Shown: one piece after another, positions 34,046-41,462 of the stretch | Layout of the letters: the number at the start of each line of letters is the position of its first letter | How positions within the stretch are numbered: the first letter of the stretch is position 1 | From: Desulfovibrio piger ATCC 29098 | Lineage (GTDB): Bacteria; Desulfobacterota; Desulfovibrionia; Desulfovibrionales; Desulfovibrionaceae | DNA: 41,462 nt | Assembly: GCF_000156375.1 (NCBI RefSeq) | Contig: NZ_DS996355.1 | Span: 450,560-492,021 of the forward strand | Reading direction: 5' to 3' | Notes under the pieces: generated by a model | What the model was told of the DNA's origin: nothing | The model's input: only the letters and a program-made list of their open reading frames with translations | Databases searched by the model: none | Translations under genes and position numbers: made by a program

Positions 34046-35281
34046 ATGGAATCTGGCATGAAAATCTTAGTTCAAAAATTCGGTGGCACTTCAGTGGCAA
34101 ACCTGGAGTGCATGAAGAAAGTGCGCGAAAAAGTGCAGGCCGGGTTGAACAAGGGCTACAAGATGGTGGTCGTGCTTTCCGCCCGTTCGGGCGAGACCAA
34201 CCGTCTGCTGGCCCTGGCCTCCGAGTGGTCCTCCACCCCGGATCCGGCGGAATGTGATTCTCTGGTCTCCACCGGGGAACAGGTCTCCATCGCGCTCTTC
34301 ACCATGCTGCTCAAAGACGCGGGCATCCGTGCCCGCTCCCTGCTGGCATGGCAGATCCCCATCATTACCGATGACGATCACGGCAATGCGCGTATCGAAT
34401 CCATCGACAGCCAGCGCCTGCGCAGCTATCTGGATGAGTACGACGTGCTGGTGGTCGCCGGTTTCCAGGGGTGCACGGAGTCCCAGCGCATCACCACTCT
34501 GGGCCGCGGCGGCTCCGATACTTCGGCCGTTGCCCTGGCTGCCGCCCTGGGTTCGGTGGAATGCGAGATCTACACGGATGTGGACGGCGTCTATACCACC
34601 GACCCCAACATCTGCTCCAGCGCCCGCAAGATGGATCGTGTCGCCTATGAAGAAATGCTGGAAATGGCCAGCATGGGCGCCAAGGTGCTGCACATCCGTT
34701 CCGTGGAATTTGCCAAGAAGTACAAAGTGCCTGTGCGCGTCCGCTCCACTTTTTCCGACGACCCCGGCACGCTCGTTACCCAGGAGGACTCCAGCATGGA
34801 AGCTGTTCTTGTTTCCGGCATTGCCTATGATAAGGACCAGGCTCGTGTGACCCTGCACGACCTTCCCGACGTGCCCGGCGTGGCCGCCGCCATCTTCGGC
34901 CCCCTTTCCGAAAAGGGCGTGCTGGTGGACATGATCGTCCAGAACACCAGCCTTGACGGCCATACCGACATGACCTTCACCATCTCCCGCAAGGATCTCA
35001 AGCAGACCCTGGCCATCATGGAAGAAGTGAAGGAACGCACCGGCGCCACCGACGTGGTCTCCGACGTCAACGTGGCCAAGGTCTCCGCCATCGGTGTCGG
35101 CATGCGCAACCATTCCGGCGTGGCCGCCCGTGCTTTCTCCGCCCTGACCCAGGAAGGCATCAACATCCTGATGATCAGCACCTCCGAGATCAAGATCACC
35201 ATCCTGATCCAGGAAAAGTACGTGGAACTGGCCGTGCGCATCCTGCACGATACCTTCGGCCTGGATTGGGACATCAACTAG
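34046..35281 (+). CDS. lysC: Aspartate kinase
   Basis: This 411-residue enzyme phosphorylates aspartate, the first step towards lysine, threonine, methionine and diaminopimelate. The catalytic domain has VQKFGGTSVAN, the STGEQVSIALF loop, GRGGSDTSAVALAAAL and YTDVDGVYTTDP. The C-terminal third (about 270-411) is a pair of ACT regulatory domains (VTLHDLPDVPGVAAAIFGPL; VSAIGVGMRNHSGVAARAF), so feedback inhibition by an end-product amino acid is expected. The ATG at 34046 has AGGTG six bases upstream; the ATG at 34058 (giving MKILVQKFGG) is a real alternative. No lysine riboswitch precedes it; it appears co-transcribed with tsaE. Confidence 0.95.
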   Translation: MESGMKILVQKFGGTSVANLECMKKVREKVQAGLNKGYKMVVVLSARSGETNRLLALASEWSSTPDPAECDSLVSTGEQVSIALFTMLLKDAGIRARSLLAWQIPIITDDDHGNARIESIDSQRLRSYLDEYDVLVVAGFQGCTESQRITTLGRGGSDTSAVALAAALGSVECEIYTDVDGVYTTDPNICSSARKMDRVAYEEMLEMASMGAKVLHIRSVEFAKKYKVPVRVRSTFSDDPGTLVTQEDSSMEAVLVSGIAYDKDQARVTLHDLPDVPGVAAAIFGPLSEKGVLVDMIVQNTSLDGHTDMTFTISRKDLKQTLAIMEEVKERTGATDVVSDVNVAKVSAIGVGMRNHSGVAARAFSALTQEGINILMISTSEIKITILIQEKYVELAVRILHDTFGLDWDIN

Positions 35282-35346
35282 TTCAGCTCCTGCCTGCCGG
35301 CTGACCGGCCCCGGCCATCCGCCGGCAATATGCCCCATACGATAAG

Positions 35347-35378
35347 AAAGCCCGGTATCCTGTGATACCGGGCTTTTT
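35347..35378 (+). terminator. Intrinsic terminator after lysC
   Basis: A 12-bp perfect stem (35348-35359 with 35364-35375) with a 4-base loop runs into a T run. On the minus strand a weaker T-rich tail also follows, so it may also end the convergent HAD gene. Confidence 0.9.
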
Positions 35379-35496
35379 CTTTACTCATGCGAATGGTCTG
35401 CACAAAACGTTACCGTAGGAAAGCTCCTTTCCGCGAAACGCTGCCTGCCGCAACGGCACCGACCATTCTTTTTTACCATTGAGGGATGGCGTCGTC

Positions 35497-36168
35497 CTAG
35501 TGGCGCATCTCGGCCCCAAGGGCCAGCAGGGTCGTCTGCAGATCCGTCATGCTCTGGCAGATATAGTCAGCATGGACGGACTCCAGCTCCTGACGGCTCC
35601 CGTACCCGTACAGCACGCCCACGGTCTTCATGCCCACGGCGTGCCCGCCGACCACGTCATGGAACCTGTCCCCCACCATCAAGGAATGGGATACATCGGC
35701 GCCCGTTTCCTGAAGGGCGTAACGCAGTACATCGACCTTGTCGTTGCGGGCCCCGTTCAGCTCGGCACCGGCCACAAAGGAGAAGTAACGGCTCAACTGG
35801 AAATGATCCAGGATCTGCCGGGCGAACACTTCCGGCTTCGATGTGGCCAGATGGATGCGGTGTCCCTGCTCGATCAGACGCTCCAGCATCTGGGGAACCC
35901 CGGGATAGACCTGATTTTCAAACATCCCCTGCCGCCGGAAGTATTCGCGGTATTTTTCCACCGCCAGCGTGACACGGGCGCTGTCTCCCGGGAAATAACG
36001 GGCAAAGGATTGCTTGAGCGGCGGGCCGATAAAGAACAGCAGACTGTCCGCACTGGCCCTGATCCCGAAATGGTTCAGAGAGTACAGAACGGAATTGATG
36101 ATGCCCTGCTTGGAATCGGTGATGGTGCCGTCAAGATCGAAAAAGAAGGAAGTATGGGCCATAGGCAT
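35497..36168 (-). CDS. HAD-superfamily phosphatase, phosphoglycolate phosphatase (Gph)-like
   Basis: This 223-residue haloacid-dehalogenase hydrolase has motif I FFFDLDGTITDSKQG near the N-terminus, a helical cap at about 20-90, motif II/III around LATSKPEVFARQ, and motif IV MVGDRFHDVVGG. The layout is that of the Gph/PGP subfamily, which clears 2-phosphoglycolate or related phosphate esters, but exact substrates cannot be predicted from sequence. No strong Shine-Dalgarno is visible; the ATG two codons in (36162) is an alternative start. It lies downstream of the second HAD gene on the same strand with a 62-base gap, so co-transcription is plausible. Confidence 0.85.
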   Translation of the reverse strand: MPMAHTSFFFDLDGTITDSKQGIINSVLYSLNHFGIRASADSLLFFIGPPLKQSFARYFPGDSARVTLAVEKYREYFRRQGMFENQVYPGVPQMLERLIEQGHRIHLATSKPEVFARQILDHFQLSRYFSFVAGAELNGARNDKVDVLRYALQETGADVSHSLMVGDRFHDVVGGHAVGMKTVGVLYGYGSRQELESVHADYICQSMTDLQTTLLALGAEMRH

Positions 36169-36230
36169 ACCGGGGTTTGCGACTACGAAAAATGCTGTCG
36201 GACGTTTTTATTACTATCGCCTCTTGCGGC

Positions 36231-37001
36231 CTACTGGTCAAGCAGTCCCAGGTGATCCAGCACCAGGGTCGGCTGGCGCTCCAGTCCGGGCAGATCGGAA
36301 CGCCGGGCTTCCCCGCTCAAAACCAGCAGGAAATCGATGCCGGCATTCTCGGCCAGCAGTTTGTCGGTGGAAAGCCTGTCGCCCACCATCAGCATGTTTT
36401 CCGGCGCATAGCGCTGCAACAGGCCGGAAAGCAGGGTCGCATCCGGCTTGCCGAAGATGCGTTCCGGCCTTCTGCCTGTGGCGGTGGCATAGAGAGCCAG
36501 AAAGCTGCCCACGTCCGGCAGGGGACCTTCCGGGGACGGACAGACCAGATCAGGATGCGTAGCCAGGAAACGGACATCGTCTTTTTGCAGCAACAGCGCG
36601 GAGCGTGACAGTTTTTCGTAGGTCAGTTCCGTGTCATAGGCCAGGATGACGGCCTGCGCGCCTTCTTCCTGCTGTTTCAGCTCGGGCATGCGCTGGCGCA
36701 GGTCGGAGACGAAATCCCGGTTACCGACCACATACGCCGTGTGGATGCCTTCCGCCTTCAAAAAAGCCACCAGCGGCGTCACCGGCGAGAGCAGCTGCTC
36801 CCTGCGGGCGGGGATGCCCATGCCGTTCAGCTTTTTGATGTAGGTCTCCGGCGCCTTGGAGGTATTGTTGCTCAGGAAGAAGAAATCCACATCTTCCCAG
36901 TGCCGCTGCACAAAGGCCACGGCCCCCTCGATGGGATTGTCCCCCATATAGATGGTACCATCCATGTCCAGAACGATGCAACGTTTGTCAGGAAGCCGCA
37001 T
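36231..37001 (-). CDS. HAD-IIA phosphatase (NagD / p-nitrophenylphosphatase-like)
   Basis: This 256-residue hydrolase has motif I VLDMDGTIYMGD, motif II FLSNNTSKAP (the asparagine-rich NagD signature), a C2-type cap at about 85-175, motif III as FGKPDATLL and motif IV MVGDRLSTDKLLAENAG. NagD-type enzymes dephosphorylate small nucleotides or sugar phosphates, and glycerol-3-phosphate in some relatives; the neighbouring glp operon makes that possible but not shown. The start at 37001 has GGGGGA seven bases upstream; the longer frame from 37214 would run through the glp promoter region and is rejected. Confidence 0.88.
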   Translation of the reverse strand: MRLPDKRCIVLDMDGTIYMGDNPIEGAVAFVQRHWEDVDFFFLSNNTSKAPETYIKKLNGMGIPARREQLLSPVTPLVAFLKAEGIHTAYVVGNRDFVSDLRQRMPELKQQEEGAQAVILAYDTELTYEKLSRSALLLQKDDVRFLATHPDLVCPSPEGPLPDVGSFLALYATATGRRPERIFGKPDATLLSGLLQRYAPENMLMVGDRLSTDKLLAENAGIDFLLVLSGEARRSDLPGLERQPTLVLDHLGLLDQ

Positions 37002-37191
37002 GCCGTGTCCCCCAAGTTTCAAAAATGAAAAAAATGACGGCAAAACCGTGGCGCCCCCGTCCGGCACCCGCCGCCGTGCCGGGATTCTACACAGGCCGAT
37101 GGCCTGCTGCAAGCGGCGTTTTTCCCGCCTCTTGCCCATCTTGACACAACAATGTCCTGTAAGTAGAGGAAAGGGACGACTTCCCCGTATA

Positions 37192-37209
37192 ACTTTCGCA
37201 AACGAAGAT
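37192..37209. promoter_or_regulatory. GlpR-like operator dyad overlapping the glpA promoter
   Basis: The sequence ACTTTCGCAAACGAAGAT matches about 13 of 18 positions of the Escherichia coli GlpR-type operator, including both TTCG/CGAA half-sites, and lies across the -35 box and spacer of the predicted glpA promoter. That position fits repression in the absence of glycerol-3-phosphate. A glpR gene is not in the window. Confidence 0.4.
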
Positions 37210-37223
37210 TCCAAAGCTATAAT
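37195..37223 (+). promoter_or_regulatory. Sigma-70-type promoter of glpABC
   Basis: A perfect TATAAT (37218-37223) lies 17 bases after TTCGCA (37195-37200, 4 of 6 positions). The glpA start is 27 bases after the -10 box. A separate TTGACA at 37141 has no matching -10 box. Confidence 0.6.
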
Positions 37224-37249
37224 TGTCGCTCCTGTGAGCGGAGGACAGC

Positions 37250-38857
37250 GTGAAAGAAACCACAGTGATCATCATTGGCGGTGGTGCGACAGGTATCGGC
37301 ATTCTGCGCGACCTGAGCATGCGCGGCGTACCCGCCCTGCTGCTGGAACAGGGGGGGCTGGCCCACGGCACGAGCTCCCGCTTCCACGGCCTGCTGCACA
37401 GCGGCGCCCGGTACGCTGTCAGTGACAGCGAATCCGCCCGGGAATGCATCGAAGAAAACATGATCCTGCGCCGTATCGGCAAGCAGTGTGTGGAAGAGAC
37501 CGAAGGCTTTTTCGTCCGTACCAAACTGGACGACCCGGCCTTCGAACCCGGCTGGGTCGAAGCCTGTGCCCGTGCGGGCATCACCGCCGAGCGCATCGAT
37601 GTGGCCGAAGCCCGGCGGCTGGAGCCCAACCTGGCCCCCAATATCTGCTCTGTTTACCGCGTGCCGGATTCCTGCGTCGACGGCTTCCGCCTGGTCTGGC
37701 ACAATGCCCTGTGCGCCCGGCGCTACGGCGGTGACATCCTCACCTATCACGAAGTCATCGCCATCAAGCAGAGCAACGGCAAGGTCACGGGCGTCACGGC
37801 CCGCAACCGCATCACTGGCGAAGAGCTGGACATCGCCTGTGAATATGTGGTCAATGCCGCCGGCTCCTGGTCCGGGCAGATCGCCCATCTGGCGGGTCTG
37901 GATGTCAGCGTGTCGCCCGACCGCGGGACGCTGATCGTCTTCAACCACCGCTTCACGTCGCGCGTGGTCAACCGCCTGCACAAAAGCTCCGACGGCGACA
38001 TCTTCGTCCCGCACGGTTCCATCACCATCCTGGGGACCACGTCGACGCCTACTGACCGCCCGGACAACAATACCCCCACGACCGAAGATGTCCTGCGCCT
38101 GCTGGACATCGGCGAGCCCCTGTTCCCCGACCTGCGCTCGTACCGCATCCTGCGTGCCTTTGCCGGTACGCGCCCGCTCTACACGCCCAACAATGCCGTG
38201 GGTCGTGCCGCCAGCCGCAATTTCCACATCGTGGACCACAAGCAGGACGGTCTGGAAGGCATGGCCAGCATCTTTGGCGGCAAACTGACCACCTACCGTC
38301 TGATGGCGGAGCGCATGAGCGACCTTGTCTGCCGCTACCTCGGCAACAACGAGCCCTGCCGTACGGCGGAAGAACCCATCATGGAGGATCCTTCCCCCGA
38401 GCTGATGCAGAAAGCTGCCAAAGTCTTCCCGCTCAATGGTGCCGTCCTTGCCGCCGACCGTCTGGGCAGCACGTTTGCCGACGTGGTGGAAAAGGCTGCC
38501 TCCGAAACGGACAACGAGCTGCTGTGCGAATGCGAGATGGTCAGCATGGCTGAAGTGGAATATGTGGCCCGCGATCCTGCCACCCACTCCCTGCACGACG
38601 TCCGCCTGCGTACCCGCCTGGGCATGGGCACCTGCCAGGGCACCTTCTGTTCCCTGCGCGCCATCGGCGCCCTGACCGAACGCAATGTGCCGCTGGCATT
38701 CTCGCCCACGGAAGACGTCTCCCAATTCCTGCAGGAACGCTGGCGTGGTCTGCGCCCGGCCCTGTGGGGCAAGCAGCTGAAAGAAATCGAACTGGGGCGT
38801 GCCATCTACGCGGCCACCCTCAATCTGGATGGAGCCGGCAATGAACAAAAGAAATAG
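37250..38857 (+). CDS. glpA: Anaerobic glycerol-3-phosphate dehydrogenase, subunit A
   Basis: This 535-residue FAD flavoprotein oxidises sn-glycerol-3-phosphate to dihydroxyacetone phosphate and passes electrons through GlpB/GlpC to the quinone pool. The N-terminus has the dinucleotide fold IIIGGGATGIGILRDLSMRG, then GTSSRFHGLLHSGARY, and FGGKLTTYRLMAERM. A C-terminal BFD-like [2Fe-2S] domain carries C426, C428, C462 and C467 (LLCECEMVS and GTCQGTFCSL), the GlpA-specific addition absent from aerobic GlpD. The start is GTG behind GCGGAGGACA. It heads the glpABC operon, and its end overlaps glpB by 17 bases. Confidence 0.95.
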   Translation: MKETTVIIIGGGATGIGILRDLSMRGVPALLLEQGGLAHGTSSRFHGLLHSGARYAVSDSESARECIEENMILRRIGKQCVEETEGFFVRTKLDDPAFEPGWVEACARAGITAERIDVAEARRLEPNLAPNICSVYRVPDSCVDGFRLVWHNALCARRYGGDILTYHEVIAIKQSNGKVTGVTARNRITGEELDIACEYVVNAAGSWSGQIAHLAGLDVSVSPDRGTLIVFNHRFTSRVVNRLHKSSDGDIFVPHGSITILGTTSTPTDRPDNNTPTTEDVLRLLDIGEPLFPDLRSYRILRAFAGTRPLYTPNNAVGRAASRNFHIVDHKQDGLEGMASIFGGKLTTYRLMAERMSDLVCRYLGNNEPCRTAEEPIMEDPSPELMQKAAKVFPLNGAVLAADRLGSTFADVVEKAASETDNELLCECEMVSMAEVEYVARDPATHSLHDVRLRTRLGMGTCQGTFCSLRAIGALTERNVPLAFSPTEDVSQFLQERWRGLRPALWGKQLKEIELGRAIYAATLNLDGAGNEQKK

Positions 38858-40103
38858 CGACGTCCTGGTTATCGGCGCCGGCATGTCCGGCCTTGTGGCG
38901 GCCCTTGCCGCTGCCCGGCGCGGCCGCAAGGTCACTGTCCTTTCCCGGGGCGTGGGAGCGCTGGCCATCGGCAGCGGTTGCGTGGACATCCTGGGCTATG
39001 TCAACGGCCAAGCTGTTTCCGGCCATCCGCTGGATGCCATCGAATCCTTGCCCGAGACCCATCCCTATCGCCTGCTGGGACGCGATCGCGTGGCTGAAGC
39101 CTGCTCTTTCCTGGAAGAAGTCTGTGCCGCTCAGGGCCTGTCCCTGCTGCCCATGAAAGAGAACAATCGCCTGGTCCCCAGCATCATGGGTACCCTCAAG
39201 CCGAGCGGCCTGTGCCCGGCCAGCGCCGACGGCGATCTGCTGCTGAAGGCCAAAAGAGTTGCCGTGGTCACCATCGGGGGTTTGCGCGACTGCCAGCCCA
39301 ATCTGATCATCAAGCAGTTCCTCCGTTATCCTGCTCTCAGGAGCATCGAGTTCACCGAAGTCGTCCTGCCCTCGCCGCTGGGCAAGACGCATCGCAATAT
39401 TACGGCTCTGGATCTGGCCCGCTATGTGGATCGCCCCGAGGGTGTTTTCTGGCTGGCCGATGCCCTGAAAAAAGCCTGTGGCCGGCAGGATCTCATCCTG
39501 CTGCCGCCTGTGTGCGGCGTGCGCAACTTCCTTTGGAAAAAACTGGTGGAACTGCTGGATTGCCCGGTGGTGGAAATGCTTTCCATCCCTCCGGGAGTCA
39601 GCGGCCTGCGCCTGCGCACCTGCCTTCTGAACGCCCTGCGCGAACTGGATGTCACCCTGCTGGAAAATACGACGGTGATCCGTGCCGACGTCGCGGACGG
39701 GCATTGCCGTGGCGTGGTCACCTCCGGTCTCGACCACGAACACGTCTATACTGCTGACCAGATCATCGTGGCTACCGGCGGCTTCATGGGCGACGGCTTC
39801 GAGGCTGAGCCCGGCAAGATGCAGGAAAGCATTTTCCAGCTGCCGCTCTGTCTGGAAAATGGCGAGATGCCTTCCGCCGATCCTTCTGACTGGTCGGAAG
39901 AAAACGTCTTTGCCCGCCATGCTTTCGCCACCCTGCGCGTCCGCGTCGATGCACAGCTGCGTCCCTGCTCCGAAGAAGGCTCGGTGCTGCTGGACAATGT
40001 CCGTTTTGTGGGCCGCTCGCTGGGCGGCTATGACTTCGCTACTGAAAAAAGCGGTAACGGCGTGGCCCTGGCCACGGCCTGGTATGCCGCCCAATGTGTG
40101 TAA
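38841..40103 (+). CDS. glpB: Anaerobic glycerol-3-phosphate dehydrogenase, subunit B
   Basis: This 420-residue subunit has an N-terminal nucleotide-binding fold (VLVIGAGMSGLVAALAAARRG) and the GlpB-specific GVGALAIGSGCVDILGY stretch, and ends in SGNGVALATAWYAAQ. It probably binds FMN and links GlpA to GlpC. I chose the ATG at 38841, which has GGAG at good spacing inside the end of glpA; the longer frame from 38799 has no supported start. glpC begins 9 bases after the stop. Confidence 0.93.
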   Translation: MNKRNSDVLVIGAGMSGLVAALAAARRGRKVTVLSRGVGALAIGSGCVDILGYVNGQAVSGHPLDAIESLPETHPYRLLGRDRVAEACSFLEEVCAAQGLSLLPMKENNRLVPSIMGTLKPSGLCPASADGDLLLKAKRVAVVTIGGLRDCQPNLIIKQFLRYPALRSIEFTEVVLPSPLGKTHRNITALDLARYVDRPEGVFWLADALKKACGRQDLILLPPVCGVRNFLWKKLVELLDCPVVEMLSIPPGVSGLRLRTCLLNALRELDVTLLENTTVIRADVADGHCRGVVTSGLDHEHVYTADQIIVATGGFMGDGFEAEPGKMQESIFQLPLCLENGEMPSADPSDWSEENVFARHAFATLRVRVDAQLRPCSEEGSVLLDNVRFVGRSLGGYDFATEKSGNGVALATAWYAAQCV

Positions 40104-40112
40104 GGCAGGTGC

Positions 40113-41333
40113 ATGATGGCTCTCAAACATCCCAATCCTGATGCCTGTATCGCCTGCACCACCTGTGTGGTACAGTGCCCGGTGGCCCAGGCCACCACGA
40201 ACTTCCTTGGCCCCCGCATGATCGGTCCCGCCTATGAGCGCTTTCGCCTGCTGGGTCTTGCCGAAGAAGAATCCCTGCACTATTGCGCCAACTGCAAGAA
40301 CTGCGACATCGCCTGCCCCCAGGGCGTCCCGGTCTCCAGCCTGAATATGATGGCTCGTGCCGAGCAGTGCCGCAAAAAGCGTCCGCCCCTGCGGGACTGG
40401 ATCCTTGGGCACGGCGAATTGATGGCCAAGCTGCTGCGCTACGTGCCTGCCAAGCTGAAGAACTTCGGCATGCTCAATCCCGTGACGCGCTTTGCGCTGG
40501 ACAAGCTGGGCATCTCTGCCAAAGCTCCTATGCCGGCCTTTGCCGAAAAGAGCTTCCGGCAGCAGCTGAAAAAAATCTGGCAGCCCCATACCAACAAGTA
40601 TGTCGTCCTTTTCCCCGGCTGCTATCTAGATGTTTACGACCCGCAGACCGGGCTCGATCTTGTGTGGGTGCTGAACCAGGCCGGCTATCATGTCATCGTT
40701 CCCAAGGAATTCGTCTGCTGCGGCCTGCCCATGGTCGCCAACGGATTCTGGGACGACGCCCGCGCCAATGCCAAAAAGAATATCGCGGAACTGCAGCGCT
40801 GGCGCAAGGAAGGCATCCCGGTCATCACCGGTTGTCCCAGCTGCGCGTTGATGTTCTCTTCCGACTTGCCGGAATACTATCCCGACCTGATGATCGATGG
40901 CGTCTCCACAACCCTGCTGGATGCTCAGGCTTTCCTCCTGGATTGCGTGGAAAAGGGAGAACTGCGGCTGCCCGAAAAAACTGTGGACAGCTCTGTGGTT
41001 CCTTCCGAGCTCATCTACCACGCCCCCTGTCATTTGCGCGCTCAGGGCAACGGCCTGCCGGGTCTCGATCTGCTCCGCGCTCTACCCGGTATGCATGTCA
41101 GCAATGCCGATGCCGGTTGCTGCGGTATCTCGGGCAGTTATGGCTTCAAGAAGGAAAAGTATCCCATCGGCATGCAAGTGGGCTCCGCCCTTTTTGATGC
41201 CGTACGCAAAAGCCCGGCGCCCGTGGCTGCTTCTGAGTGCGGCACCTGCCGTGTCCAAATCAAACACGGTTCCGGCAAAGATTGCATGCATCCTGTTTCC
41301 GTGTTGCGGCGCTGGCTGGAAGCTGCCCGTTAG
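40113..41333 (+). CDS. glpC: Anaerobic glycerol-3-phosphate dehydrogenase, subunit C (membrane anchor, Fe-S)
   Basis: This 406-residue subunit contains two N-terminal 4Fe-4S sets (C12/C15/C18/C22 in CIACTTCVVQCP; C58/C61/C64/C68 in CANCKNCDIACP). Two CCG domains follow (PGCYLDVYDP with CCGLP; APCHLRAQ with CCGISGSYG), as in GlpC and heterodisulfide-reductase-like subunits. It should attach GlpAB to the membrane and pass electrons to menaquinone. The ATG at 40113 and the next codon (40116) are both usable; AAGGCAGG lies upstream. A strong terminator follows, so it ends the operon. Confidence 0.94.
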   Translation: MMALKHPNPDACIACTTCVVQCPVAQATTNFLGPRMIGPAYERFRLLGLAEEESLHYCANCKNCDIACPQGVPVSSLNMMARAEQCRKKRPPLRDWILGHGELMAKLLRYVPAKLKNFGMLNPVTRFALDKLGISAKAPMPAFAEKSFRQQLKKIWQPHTNKYVVLFPGCYLDVYDPQTGLDLVWVLNQAGYHVIVPKEFVCCGLPMVANGFWDDARANAKKNIAELQRWRKEGIPVITGCPSCALMFSSDLPEYYPDLMIDGVSTTLLDAQAFLLDCVEKGELRLPEKTVDSSVVPSELIYHAPCHLRAQGNGLPGLDLLRALPGMHVSNADAGCCGISGSYGFKKEKYPIGMQVGSALFDAVRKSPAPVAASECGTCRVQIKHGSGKDCMHPVSVLRRWLEAAR

Positions 41334-41372
41334 TTTGGGTTTCGGAATTTCCGGAGCCCCCTCAATATAGTG

Positions 41373-41406
41373 AAGAGGCCCCTGCTTATGGCAGGGGCCT
41401 CTTTTT
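41373..41406 (+). terminator. Intrinsic terminator of glpABC
   Basis: A 12-bp perfect stem (41374-41385 with 41391-41402) runs into a T run ending at 41406. It lies 40 bases after the glpC stop. Confidence 0.92.
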
Positions 41407-41410
41407 GTAT

Positions 41411-41441
41411 GAAAAGAAAACCTCCCGCTAGGCGGGAGGTT
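41411..41441 (-). terminator. Minus-strand terminator of a gene beyond the right edge
   Basis: A 10-bp perfect stem (41419-41428 with 41432-41441) with a 3-base loop is followed on the minus strand by a T-rich tail (complement of 41411-41420). No minus-strand gene in the window feeds it, so it predicts one converging from outside. Confidence 0.8.
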
Positions 41442-41462
41442 CAAAAAAGCTTAAAGCTATAA

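Noticed and set aside
37141..37146. TTGACA as an alternative glpA -35 box
   Set aside because: No acceptable -10 box lies 16-18 bases downstream, whereas a perfect TATAAT at 37218 pairs with the box at 37195.
36966..37214. N-terminal extension of the NagD-like protein to 37214
   Set aside because: It would cover the glpA promoter region and has no family similarity; the ATG at 37001 has a good ribosome-binding site.

Overview
The window reads as an ordinary chromosomal stretch of a moderately GC-rich anaerobic bacterium, most likely a member of the Desulfovibrionaceae (Desulfovibrio-like). This rests on gene content, not on any database search: a biotin ligase / pyruvate carboxylase / large PEP-synthase-like trio, a phoH-pgpH-ybeY operon, an anaerobic glycerol-3-phosphate dehydrogenase operon (glpABC), and an oxygen-sensitive double-cubane-type reductase with its ATP-driven activator. 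I found no tRNA or rRNA gene, CRISPR array, prophage, transposase or insertion sequence.

Layout. 1-2.0 kb: the 3' end of an unrecognised helical protein, a TerB/DUF533 membrane protein on the minus strand, and a 62-residue four-cysteine orphan protein. 2.0-7.3 kb (minus): a five-gene operon in the order periplasmic binding protein, ABC permease, ABC ATPase, acyl-CoA-dehydratase-type activase and double-cubane-cluster-type reductase. It is preceded by about 270 bases of possible leader containing an intrinsic terminator. This is the most interesting locus: it looks like a dedicated uptake-plus-reduction module for an unknown small molecule. 7.3-15.4 kb (minus): PEP-synthase-like enzyme, pyruvate carboxylase and biotin ligase, which together could interconvert pyruvate, PEP and oxaloacetate; the ligase would biotinylate the carboxylase. 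15.4-20.6 kb: CCA-adding enzyme (plus), converging on phoH-pgpH-ybeY (minus; RNA metabolism and a predicted cyclic-di-AMP phosphodiesterase).

20.7-24.8 kb (minus): NAD kinase, a DUF89/ARMT1-like protein of unknown role, and gatB. 24.8-29.8 kb (plus): a four-gene operon (degenerate SIS protein, FmdB-type zinc ribbon, hemC, Lon-like protease), then a TetR-family regulator. 30.1-31.4 kb (minus): UDP-glucose dehydrogenase. 31.5-35.3 kb (plus): acpS, bifunctional NAD(P)HX repair enzyme, tsaE and aspartate kinase. 35.5-37.0 kb (minus): two HAD phosphatases. 37.2-41.3 kb (plus): glpABC with a recognisable promoter and a GlpR-like dyad. The last bases hold back-to-back terminators, which imply a minus-strand gene just beyond the right edge.

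Many long open frames lie antisense to these genes (up to 1088 codons). They are by-products of GC-biased codon use and are not annotated. Start codons were moved from the longest-frame start where a ribosome-binding site or family N-terminus argued for it.
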